62,736 nucleotides of DNA from Pseudomonadota bacterium (GTDB taxonomy: Bacteria > Cyanobacteriota > Vampirovibrionia > Obscuribacterales > Obscuribacteraceae). This document shows, one piece after another, positions 55,074-61,842 of this stretch. Under the pieces are notes generated by a model, which worked only from the letters and a program-made list of their open reading frames with translations, did not search any database and had not been told where the DNA came from. Numbering within the stretch: position 1 is the first letter of the stretch; every line of letters begins with the position of its first letter. The stretch is from assembly GCA_021324135.1 (NCBI GenBank), contig JAJPJO010000057.1, forward strand, positions 1 to 62,736, written 5' to 3'. Both the position numbers and the translations under genes were made by a program.

Positions 55074-55973
55074 ATGCAAAGCAGAACAAAGAGAAAGAAG
55101 GAATCAGATTTGCTCAGGTTTAAACGCCTGAACTGTCTGATTGTTTTAACCATGGTTTCGTGTCTCAATTCCGGATCGCCATCATTTGCAGATGACACTA
55201 TCGACGATATCATTGCCGATATGGGCACCAACGCTAAGATCAGTCATCTTGAAGGAACCGCAAAGAAGGACGTTTCGGTACCAGAAAAGACTGGTGGCTG
55301 GTTCCTTAAACCGGTCACGAGACTGCAGGGGGAAGTGGTTAGACTTGAAGAGCGACTAGCAAAGTTGAGTGTTCCTTTAAATAGGTTAGAACCCGGAACG
55401 GATTTACTCGCTCGGAACATGACCGAAATCAGGGCGCAGACACAAGAGCTAATTCATCAGTTGGACAGTACTCAAACCGACATGAGATTGCTGCAGGTGC
55501 AGATTAACACGCTTCGACAGCCAGTCATAGATCTTAAAAATCCGGTGATGCAATTACGAACTCCGGTAATAACGTTACGAGATCCGATCAGAGAGTTGAA
55601 AGACCCGCTTAGAACCTTAAACGATCGCGTATTCACACTGCAGAAACCACTGATGTCCGTAGACTCCGGCGTTTCTTCGCTAGGTGCGCGATTTTCTAAA
55701 CTTGATGGGCGTTTCACGGAATTGGATGGACGCTTTATAGAGCTCGATGGTCGATTCGCGAACCTCGATGACCGATTCGCAAGGCTCGATGGTCGCTTCG
55801 CGAAACTCGATGGTCGATTCGCAGCGCTAGGCAGCGAACTAATCAATCTCCAATCGGTCCTATTCTGGCACGCTGTTGCCATTACTGTCGCTCTTACTGT
55901 TACTATTGCGATGGGAGGAGTGCTAGTCTTCAGTTGCGTTCGGGCGATTCGCGCCGCTCGCAGAGAAATGTAA
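55074..55973 (+). CDS. exported heptad-repeat protein with C-terminal membrane helix
   Basis: 299 residues: signal or lipid-anchor N-terminus (LNCLIVLTMVSCLNSGSPSFAD), coiled-coil part, then two kinds of heptad arrays: Pro-containing units such as LKNPVMQ-LRTPVIT-LRDPIRE (about residues 145-195), then seven units of the type F-x-x-LDGR (about 209-257), and a membrane helix near the end (about 265-288). Architecture suggests a rod anchored to the membrane. No family recognised. Start ATG 55074 has weak ribosome support; likely cotranscribed with the 54609 gene. Confidence 0.65.
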   Translation: MQSRTKRKKESDLLRFKRLNCLIVLTMVSCLNSGSPSFADDTIDDIIADMGTNAKISHLEGTAKKDVSVPEKTGGWFLKPVTRLQGEVVRLEERLAKLSVPLNRLEPGTDLLARNMTEIRAQTQELIHQLDSTQTDMRLLQVQINTLRQPVIDLKNPVMQLRTPVITLRDPIRELKDPLRTLNDRVFTLQKPLMSVDSGVSSLGARFSKLDGRFTELDGRFIELDGRFANLDDRFARLDGRFAKLDGRFAALGSELINLQSVLFWHAVAITVALTVTIAMGGVLVFSCVRAIRAARREM

Positions 55974-56057
55974 ATATGGATCGGTATTCGCGGAACCGTG
56001 TCCTCACGAAAAGCAAAGTCTTGGAGTAGCGACCGGAATCGTTTTCATGTTGGTAAG

Positions 56058-56510
56058 TCATTGTATGAGCAAGAATGATCTGTGCGCAGCCAACGGCCGA
56101 TCTATGTTCGCTTCAATCCTCAGATTTGTAGTTAGTCGGTTTTTTGGTTTTATCGCGATATTCATCTCCGAAATTCCTTCGCCCATGTCCGTGTCTATTC
56201 TGTATGTACCGGCAGCCACGCACCTCGCCGGCAAATCGCGTTGGTTGCTGAACATCCATTGTTTCAACGTCGTTATTGTCACTCTAGCGTCCGAAATGGG
56301 CTCACCTCTTTTGTTCTGCAATGAAATGAAGACGGTGTTATGCGCGGCCGTAGCTGGATTGATCGAGATGCCTACAGTAAGCTGGTCGACTTTTTGTTGT
56401 GTAGTCCAGTTATTGGCTGAGTTCAAATTCTCGGAGGTTCGAGTGGTGCAGGCACACAGGAGCACTGCGAATATAAGGATCGGTGTTGATTTTTGCGGTG
56501 TTAATAACAT
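56058..56510 (-). CDS. lipoprotein with YtkA/FixH-like domain
   Basis: 150 residues: lipobox LLCAC (Cys near residue 20), then a domain of about 110 residues (QLTVGISINPATAAHNTVFISLQNKRG in pieces, SDARVTITTLKQWM, GTYRIDTDMGEGISEMNIAI) with the YtkA/FixH pattern, a cupredoxin-like fold often tied to copper or envelope stress. ATG 56510 has AAGGCAG upstream; the frame opens earlier and overlaps the GlsB-like gene. It follows that gene after 16 bases, so one operon. Confidence 0.7.
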   Translation of the reverse strand: MLLTPQKSTPILIFAVLLCACTTRTSENLNSANNWTTQQKVDQLTVGISINPATAAHNTVFISLQNKRGEPISDARVTITTLKQWMFSNQRDLPARCVAAGTYRIDTDMGEGISEMNIAIKPKNRLTTNLRIEANIDRPLAAHRSFLLIQ

Positions 56511-56526
56511 GTTTCTGCCTTTTTGT

Positions 56527-56793
56527 CTAATCCCACGTATGGGAATGTCCACCGGTTATGAGTGAGAAAAAGAAGATGAGAACGGCCGAGCCGAGAATAG
56601 ACGGAATAAGAGGAATGCCGGCCAAATCCGGACCTAAGTGCCAGAGCATTGATCCACCAATCCAGGCACCGATGAAGCCTATGAGAGTGGCGCTCAGAAA
56701 TCCACCCGGAACCGAACGCGGCAGAACCAGCTCGCCGACGAAGGCCCATGAAGCTGCAATAACTAGAAAAATGGCGAAAGGTACGATTCCCAT
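56527..56793 (-). CDS. GlsB/YeaQ/YmgE family stress membrane protein (second copy)
   Basis: 88 residues, same family as 37846-38115: SVPGGFLSATLIGFIGAWIGG, three membrane segments, tail GGHSHTWD. GAGGTGATC precedes the ATG. Box 11 starts 47 bases upstream, and a lipoprotein gene follows after 16 bases. The promoter-leader of about 67 bp is homologous to the leader of the sigma factor at 45699. Confidence 0.9.
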   Translation of the reverse strand: MGIVPFAIFLVIAASWAFVGELVLPRSVPGGFLSATLIGFIGAWIGGSMLWHLGPDLAGIPLIPSILGSAVLIFFFSLITGGHSHTWD

Positions 56794-56840
56794 TTCGGAT
56801 CACCTCGATGCGTTCTTACTCTCAGTATCGAGGGGAATCT

Positions 56841-56858
56841 GTTAAAACTGAGTGAATA
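56841..56858 (-). promoter_or_regulatory. direct-repeat box 11 (GlsB-like gene 2)
   Basis: Minus strand TATTCACTCAGTTTTAAC, followed after 14 bases by ACTGAGAGTA. Divergent to box 12, 16 bases away. Confidence 0.7.
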
Positions 56859-56874
56859 AGCTTGTTTCACCGCG

Positions 56875-56892
56875 TTTTCACCTGAGTTTCAC
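56875..56892 (+). promoter_or_regulatory. direct-repeat box 12 (small membrane gene 2)
   Basis: TTTTCACCTGAGTTTCAC, then CCAAATTAGATCAGCAGG; identical core to box 1 and downstream segment shared with box 15. Confidence 0.72.
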
Positions 56893-57044
56893 TTCACTGG
56901 AGGCCAAATTAGATCAGCAGGTGTCGCGTTGATACACTCATTTCACAACAAACCCGCGCATCTGCAAATGTCTTCAGACAGGCTGAAGCACTTTTGGGCA
57001 GCCTGGATCAGACAAAGCCCCTGGTCAGAACTAAAGGAAAAAAG

Positions 57045-57344
57045 ATGCCTATTACAAACGACAAAGAGATTAAGACTAATGGCAAAGCACATTGGTCGAC
57101 CGGCACAATGATACTGCTGGTGGTGATACTCACAGCAGGCGGCATGATCCAATTGATTCGAAGAATGAACCAAGCGCAAGATTGGAAAGTCACGATTAGC
57201 GGTACATCCATACCCGCTAAGGGTATGGATGATGCCGCTATGGAATTGGCTCGAAAGCCCTTAAGGAAATCAATTCTGATAACAGGTCTCGGACTTCTCG
57301 ATTTCCTTTTCCGCCCGAGGCGACCTGACAGTCGCTTGGAATGA
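57045..57344 (+). CDS. single-span membrane protein, paralogue of the 40981 product
   Basis: 99 residues: a membrane helix at about 21-38 (MILLVVILTAGGMIQLI) and a basic soluble part ending RRPDSRLE. Twenty-one bases coding the helix (57115-57135) are identical to 41057-41077 in the 48-residue gene, so the two share ancestry. AAAGGA lies before ATG 57045. Box 12 precedes it with a 152-base leader. Function unknown. Confidence 0.6.
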   Translation: MPITNDKEIKTNGKAHWSTGTMILLVVILTAGGMIQLIRRMNQAQDWKVTISGTSIPAKGMDDAAMELARKPLRKSILITGLGLLDFLFRPRRPDSRLE

Positions 57345-57397
57345 GTTCGCACTATTCTCATTCCGTTTGCAATCGTCTCTCTGTAATGCCGTTATGG

Positions 57398-57847
57398 TTA
57401 AAACAGAGTGACGCTTATGAACGGTATGCCGAAGCGCATTAGATGCTTGCGAGTCTTCGCATGCTCCACCACTACTGCATTATCCATCGCATTTTCAACG
57501 AGTAGCTGTTTCTCCTCCATTGGTCTGTCGACAAATACTTGCTTTTCCTTTTCTATAATCACTGGTTTTTCTATGGTGTTTGTTCTTTCTATCAACCGTG
57601 TTTCTTTCAAAACACACGATTGTCTGTGGTGCTTGTGATGTTTATGGTGCCGGCAAACGTACAGCTGGTGTTTCAGCTTTGCGATCTCCGCGGCGTCCGC
57701 GCTTTGCGTGCTCTCAGAAGTAGTTGTCGTGGTTGTCACGGACTTTGTCTGCGCATCACTTGCATGAGCCATTTGAGGAATAGTTGCAACAATCGCTGCT
57801 ACAACAAAGCTCCTCAGTGGGATAAGTCTTGATATTCTAGCTTTCAT
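57398..57847 (-). CDS. small exported protein, member 1 of a three-gene family
   Basis: 149 residues: signal peptide (LIPLRSFVVAAIVATIPQMAHA), a His-rich patch (CRHHKHHKHHRQSC) that could bind metal, Val/Glu-rich strand-like repeats (EKPVIIEKEKQVFVD), and the family ending KHLMRFGIPFISVTLF. GGAG lies 7 bases before ATG 57847. The leader just upstream (57873-57902) contains two adjacent perfect hairpins, GTTGC/GCAAC and GAGATG/CATCTC. It is the last of three tandem paralogues. Confidence 0.7.
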   Translation of the reverse strand: MKARISRLIPLRSFVVAAIVATIPQMAHASDAQTKSVTTTTTTSESTQSADAAEIAKLKHQLYVCRHHKHHKHHRQSCVLKETRLIERTNTIEKPVIIEKEKQVFVDRPMEEKQLLVENAMDNAVVVEHAKTRKHLMRFGIPFISVTLF

Positions 57848-57926
57848 ATTTTCACTCCAATTTGCTTCATGTTGCCGTAAGCAACGAGATGTTGCATCTC
57901 ATTCGTCTAAACACTTGAATATTGGG

Positions 57927-58238
57927 TTAGAGAACCTCGAAGTTAAACAGAGGCCAAATGCCGACTGCAAAAAGATGTTTCTTCTTAACTATGCGATCCT
58001 CTATCACGATCGGCGCGGTGACTGCTCCTTGAAGCATGACGGGCGAAGAAATGGTTTTCTCGACCATTACCGTACCAGAGCTACCGACTTGCGCGGATTT
58101 GACTATAACCGTGCGCGCCGGGGCTGTCCTGCCTGCGAAATACTCGTTGGTGTAATCTTTGCTCTCGGCCATCGCAGCAGGGCATGACAGTCCGAGCGCT
58201 AGGCCGGCTGCCATCACCAAAAACAATTTACCTTTCAT
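57927..58238 (-). CDS. small exported protein, member 2 of a three-gene family
   Basis: 103 residues from ATG 58238 (GGGAGGTTC upstream): signal peptide (LFLVMAAGLALGLSCPAAMA), then short strand-like units (VMVEKTISSPVMLQGAV, PIVIEDR) and the ending KKHLFAVGIWPLFNFEVL. It is clearly related to the 58310 product (TISSPV and HxFxxxGxWP) and more loosely to the 57398 product. The family is not one I recognise. Confidence 0.7.
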   Translation of the reverse strand: MKGKLFLVMAAGLALGLSCPAAMAESKDYTNEYFAGRTAPARTVIVKSAQVGSSGTVMVEKTISSPVMLQGAVTAPIVIEDRIVKKKHLFAVGIWPLFNFEVL

Positions 58239-58309
58239 AAGTGAACCTCCCGGGTCGAAAAGTATATACATGAACTGACAAACCATTCAGTCCATCGACG
58301 AACTCTCAG

Positions 58310-58618
58310 TTAAGGCCAGACGCCAAAGCTAAGGAAGTGATGCGGCTTCGCTACAGTTGTCTTCTCGAGCATCATTGGTGTGCAAGTCGTTCCAAGGACT
58401 ACTGTGGAGCTGGAAGTTGTCCTCTCGATCACGACAGGCGAGCTAATCGTCGTCTCCACTGTCGAGCAAGGCGACAAAATTCTCCTTTGCGTTATCGCTG
58501 TCAATGGCGAGAGCATCTTGAAATAGGTGTTATCACCAGCGACCGCCTCCTGGGAGACTGTGCCCAGAGCTGTGAATGCCAACCCGGCTATCACGGCATA
58601 AATTATTCGGTTTTTCAT
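58310..58618 (-). CDS. small exported protein, member 3 of a three-gene family
   Basis: 102 residues: signal peptide (IIYAVIAGLAFTALGTVSQEAVAG), Thr/Ser/Val-rich strands (VETTISSPVVIERTTSSST) and the ending KPHHFLSFGVWP. AGGAGGTTCT precedes ATG 58618. It leads the three-gene tandem; promoter not identified. Secreted Thr/Val repeats suggest a surface or periplasmic beta structure. Confidence 0.7.
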   Translation of the reverse strand: MKNRIIYAVIAGLAFTALGTVSQEAVAGDNTYFKMLSPLTAITQRRILSPCSTVETTISSPVVIERTTSSSTVVLGTTCTPMMLEKTTVAKPHHFLSFGVWP

Positions 58619-59029
58619 AGAACCTCCTGATCGTCTTTCAATCTGGATCGACGTCTCCTTTTACGACTGGACCATCTTCCATTGGTTCCATTCAAACAGC
58701 AACATTTTTCTTCACGCGTAGTGCACAATTAGCGTGCTGGAGCCGGTCTCGCAGCGTTACGAGTTCGTGTCGCTGGTACCAGTAATGGTGCGCTTCTACG
58801 ACATATTCACTCAGTTTTAACACATTCTCTGGAAATTTAGGGTGGCAATGGTTCCCCCGCAAATTACTGACTCTGTTCAGATCCTCTAATAATTGCAGCA
58901 TCAGCCCTTCGAGTAGAACCTGGTATCTTATATGGTATCGTCAATAATATGCATTGCACAAAGTGCAATAGCAGTGAATCAGTGATCAACGACAATTAGA
59001 TTGACCGGTGTATGGACTCGCAGAAAATT
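58619..59029. other. 411-base spacer with one box and a palindrome
   Basis: Holds box 13 (58804-58821, plus orientation), TTGCAC-AAA-GTGCAA (58954-58968), and only weak coding candidates: a 69-residue minus-strand frame (58692-58901, GAAGGG before its ATG) and a 16-codon plus-strand frame MHCTKCNSSESVINDN (58949-58999). None convinces. Confidence 0.5.
58804..58821 (+). promoter_or_regulatory. direct-repeat box 13, no clear target gene
   Basis: TATTCACTCAGTTTTAAC, then ACATTCTCTGG, as in boxes 6 and 14, but no convincing gene follows on the plus strand. Confidence 0.5.
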
Positions 59030-59641
59030 CTAACTGCCTGAAACTCTTCTACCGCCGCGGCCAATAGAGGCCTTCATGGGAAGATTCTTCGCTGGTGTAA
59101 GGTAGAGGCGAGCTAATGTCCGCCTGGCGCGCGCCGCGATATAACAGTTCTCGTCTTCGCAAAGAGATCGGAGAACACTCACTGTGGTATGGGAATTTTC
59201 TGCAACAGCGTATCGTACATCTACACTCTCGTCTTGAGAGAGCAGGTAAATTGTATCTGCAGCAGCATTGTGATTATCCGCGACAGCTATACGCACTAGC
59301 GGTGATGCCAGCAAGGCCAGACGTGCAAGCGTGGTTGCCCAGGTATTTGGATTCTCGGCCACGCGTGCTTGAAACGCTGCAGTGTGTAGATCGGCTAAGA
59401 CATCCAGGACTGCCGGTGGCGTGTCGGGATGAATAGCCATCAGCCAGCACAAATGAGCGCCGAGATGATCGGAATCACATGCCTGAGTTTGGTTCTCAGA
59501 TGCATCTCTCAGCCACGCCCACACAGTCAGTCTAAGCGCCCTTTCAATATGATCGGGCCAGGTCCAGCGTAGAAGGAAACGGAAAGGAAATTCCTGCGAA
59601 ACGCCGCGCGCATCGACGGGCAACTTTTTTCTTGTAGTCAT
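59030..59641 (-). CDS. leucine-rich-variant (HEAT-like) repeat protein
   Basis: 203 residues, with repeats of the type VRxAVAxNxxTxxxxLxxLxxD from about residue 85 to 180 (for example VRIAVADNHNAAADTIYLLSQD and VRYAVAENSHTTVSVLRSLCED), the LRV solenoid. No iron-sulfur cysteine cluster before the repeats, no signal peptide: a cytosolic binding protein. ATG 59641 has AGCAGG upstream. Box 14 ends 44 bases before it. Confidence 0.72.
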   Translation of the reverse strand: MTTRKKLPVDARGVSQEFPFRFLLRWTWPDHIERALRLTVWAWLRDASENQTQACDSDHLGAHLCWLMAIHPDTPPAVLDVLADLHTAAFQARVAENPNTWATTLARLALLASPLVRIAVADNHNAAADTIYLLSQDESVDVRYAVAENSHTTVSVLRSLCEDENCYIAARARRTLARLYLTPAKNLPMKASIGRGGRRVSGS

Positions 59642-59685
59642 GATGAACCTGCTGTCGACTCTACTCTCAGTATTTTAGAGAACGT

Positions 59686-59701
59686 GTTAAAACTGGGTGA
59701 A
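59686..59701 (-). promoter_or_regulatory. direct-repeat box 14 (LRV protein gene)
   Basis: Minus strand TTCACCCAGTTTTAAC, with ACTGAGAGTAG after 14 bases. Composite same as boxes 6 and 11. Confidence 0.7.
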
Positions 59702-59754
59702 CATGCAGCTCCCCGATTCCAACTGAGTAGTTCGCTTATACGATATGACTTGTT

Positions 59755-60060
59755 TCAAGCGAGAGCCGTTTGCGTTAAATCATTATCTTTGCTGTTCGCA
59801 AAACAACGAGCACAAAGGATAGGTCTGTGCCCATTCGGCTGGAAAGGTACCACAGCTGGTTCAGCGCACTGAGCACAATTCACTTCTGTCAATTTTTCCA
59901 CTGCCCCGCCATTGCGCCTGATTTTGCTAACGACGCGACAATTGGGGCATCTTTTGGGTTCGTTTACGAGTCCTTTGGCATTGAAAAACTCTTGCTCGCC
60001 GACTCCGAACACGAAGTCCTTGCCGCAGTCGCGACAGGTGAGTATTTTATCCCTGATCAT
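59755..60060 (-). CDS. zinc-ribbon domain protein
   Basis: 101 residues with two Cys4-type modules: CRDCGKDFVF...EQEFFNAKG...RCPNCR (probable zinc-ribbon, PF13451-like), then CAQC...VPFQPNGHRPILCARCF, the CxxC-x-PFxPxxxRPVxCxxCF form. Both complete. Often a small nucleic-acid or RNA-polymerase-associated protein, but its role is not set. ATG 60060 has AGGAGGAAACAGGC upstream. Upstream is a 656-base space without its own box. Confidence 0.85.
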   Translation of the reverse strand: MIRDKILTCRDCGKDFVFGVGEQEFFNAKGLVNEPKRCPNCRVVSKIRRNGGAVEKLTEVNCAQCAEPAVVPFQPNGHRPILCARCFANSKDNDLTQTALA

Positions 60061-60530
60061 GCCTGTTTCCTCCTGATTGAGATTTTTCGACTAAAACAAG
60101 GCTGAAGAACTCAATCCGATTTCCTTATTCTCTGAAAAATTATTCAAAACATTATTACGGATTGTACCAGCATTGTTGTTGAAATATTGAATCGTCAATG
60201 AGGAATGTCTGCCTGGATCCTGCTATAGGCCTGTTGGCACTTGATCTGTAGATGTATTAATCATTCAGATTAGACTTGAAGGTGGACGTCGAAAACCTGT
60301 CCACTAGTCAAATCTCCACGCAGAGTCAATAATTCATTCACGCGCAGTCAACAATCTTTTTGCTCTGTCTTGAAAGTTTCAATCGCCATGAGTTGGCTCA
60401 GTCTCTTACAAGGTGAGCGCTTTGAGTGCTTCCTTGAGTCAGTTTCTGCGTTGCCGGTTTGCAATGTACCTAACACCATATATGGTGCTGGCTTAAGAGT
60501 ATTCATCCAGGATGTTAATTGTGTTCTGAA

Positions 60531-60547
60531 TTTCACCTGAGTTTCAC
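60531..60547 (+). promoter_or_regulatory. direct-repeat box 15 (Asn/Gln-rich exported protein)
   Basis: TTTCACCTGAGTTTCAC, then GGCCAAATTAGATCATCAGG; nearly the same as box 12 for over 50 bases. Confidence 0.7.
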
Positions 60548-60574
60548 TTTACTCGCGGCCAAATTAGATCATCA

Positions 60575-60594
60575 GGTGTCGCATTTGGTATCAC
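60575..60594 (+). repeat. 20-bp repeat, second copy
   Basis: GGTGTCGCATTTGGTATCAC, identical to 52325-52344; part of the leader after box 15. Confidence 0.7.
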
Positions 60595-60716
60595 GAGTTC
60601 TTCGCACGATACAGACGCGAATCTGGAGAAAATGTCTTACATGGACTGGGGCGAGTTTGTTCCAGCATGAACCGGATCATGCTCATTCAGCAGGTTCATA
60701 ACAATGGAGATAACAA

Positions 60717-61418
60717 ATGAACAAAAAACTAACTACAGGGAGCATAGCGGGCTTGCTACTGGCTACGATGGCTTTGGCAGTGCCGGCGGCCTATTCACAA
60801 GGATGGGGATGGAATAACCGTCAACAGGGATGGGGTAACCGTCAACACTCAGATAATACTGATACCCGTCAGCAGCATGCCAACGAACCACAGATTGTGC
60901 AGAATCTAAATTCTCAGAGGGCGCAGTTGGCACAACAGATTAATGACTTGCAATCCAATAGACAGATCTCGAACGGCACAGCCTCAAACTTGATCAATAG
61001 CCTGAATAACAATGCTTCGCGTCAAGCGAATGATGTCAGCAACGATAGTCTGAATTTCGCCGAGGTGCAATCTCTACAAAGTGAACTGAGTAATGTGCAA
61101 AGCCAAGTGCAGACTTTTGCTACCAATGCCAGTGCCAGTGCCAATGCCGCAAACTACAATAACAGATACTCCAATCGAAGAGATTGGAACCAGCGCAATC
61201 GCAACCGGAACCAAAGTGATTGGAACCAGCGCGATCGCAACCCGAACCAAAGGGATTGGAACCAGAGCGATCGCAACCGGAATCAAAGCGATTGGCACAA
61301 TGGCAATCCCGGCAATCAATTTACGCGCATAGATCCAGTCAGAGGAAATTTGGATAACCACAATAATCGTCAAGTTGCTGGGCATGACAAAAATGATCAA
61401 CACGAAGCTGATAAATAA
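60717..61418 (+). CDS. exported Asn/Gln-rich repeat protein
   Basis: 233 residues: signal peptide (IAGLLLATMALAVPAAYSQ), a helical middle (QNLNSQRAQLAQQINDLQSN), and about residues 155-200 made of DWNQRxRNxNQ-type units at 11-12-residue spacing, then a Gly/Asn/His tail. Likely secreted and disordered or surface-adhesive. GGAG lies 8-12 bases before ATG 60717. Box 15 is 169 bases upstream. Repeat DNA contains GCGATCGC twice. Family not recognised. Confidence 0.7.
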   Translation: MNKKLTTGSIAGLLLATMALAVPAAYSQGWGWNNRQQGWGNRQHSDNTDTRQQHANEPQIVQNLNSQRAQLAQQINDLQSNRQISNGTASNLINSLNNNASRQANDVSNDSLNFAEVQSLQSELSNVQSQVQTFATNASASANAANYNNRYSNRRDWNQRNRNRNQSDWNQRDRNPNQRDWNQSDRNRNQSDWHNGNPGNQFTRIDPVRGNLDNHNNRQVAGHDKNDQHEADK

Positions 61419-61520
61419 TCGCATGCCCTGTTGGTCTCTTCGTGTGCTTTGAACAGAGCAATAGTGCGTTTACTTGTCGCCGAAACTGGAATTCCACAAT
61501 CTATAGCAAGAGAACGGAAC

Positions 61521-61548
61521 GGGCGCCTGAGAAATCATCTCGGCGCCC
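61521..61548. terminator. hairpin between convergent genes
   Basis: GGGCGCC(T)GAGA ... TCTCGGCGCCC: 11 pairs with one bulge and 5-base loop, between the ends of the 60717 and 61583 genes. T-tract is poor on both strands. Confidence 0.5.
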
Positions 61549-61582
61549 GCGATTCAATGGGCGATTTCAATGGGAAACTTTT

Positions 61583-61780
61583 CTACAGCGACTTGATGAA
61601 ATTATCAATGTGCTTTTCGGCTTCATCTTTTTTGTGTCCGTAGTAAGCCTGAAGCTTACCCGCCAATTCGTCCTTCTTGCCACCGATTTGTTTTAGATCA
61701 TCATCCGTGAGTTTTCCCCACTGAGCTTTTACTTTGCCCGAAATCTGCTTCCAATTACCTTTGATTTCATCCCAATTCAT
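61583..61780 (-). CDS. CsbD family stress protein
   Basis: 65 residues with the full CsbD pattern (MNWDEIKGNWKQ, GKVKAQWGKLTDDDL, GKKDELAGKLQAYYG). CsbD proteins are general-stress-induced and of unknown biochemistry. ATG 61780 has AAGGAGATGCATT upstream; the open frame runs longer but starts here by homology. It follows the 61843 gene on the same strand after 62 bases, probably in one unit. Confidence 0.93.
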   Translation of the reverse strand: MNWDEIKGNWKQISGKVKAQWGKLTDDDLKQIGGKKDELAGKLQAYYGHKKDEAEKHIDNFIKSL

Positions 61781-61842
61781 AATGCATCTCCTTGTTGATT
61801 GTATGCGCGCGTATTTGATTGTGATTTTTGACTCGCTCAAGC

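Larger units (their letters stand above)
60061..60716. other. 656-base AT-rich spacer
   Basis: Contains box 15, a CACCATATATGGTG palindrome (60474-60487) and a weak partial box (TTCACGCGCAGTCAAC, 60337-60352). No credible reading frame was found. Confidence 0.55.

Noticed and set aside
57386..57402. Minus-strand GTCAC-N6-TTAAC resembling the direct-repeat box
   Set aside because: It is the coding end of the 57398 gene (SVTLF stop) and no minus-strand gene starts downstream.
58692..58901. 69-residue minus-strand frame with a GAAGGG before its ATG
   Set aside because: It runs across box 13, has no recognisable domain and no paralogue; kept only as a weak note in the spacer entry.
60337..60352. 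TTCACGCGCAGTCAAC, a weaker box-like sequence
   Set aside because: Second unit is TCAAC and no start codon follows at a usual distance; box 15 is the better promoter element.
61228..61275. GCGATCGC (cyanobacterial HIP1) copies
   Set aside because: Only about five in the window, two inside a coding repeat; not the dense distribution that would be meaningful.
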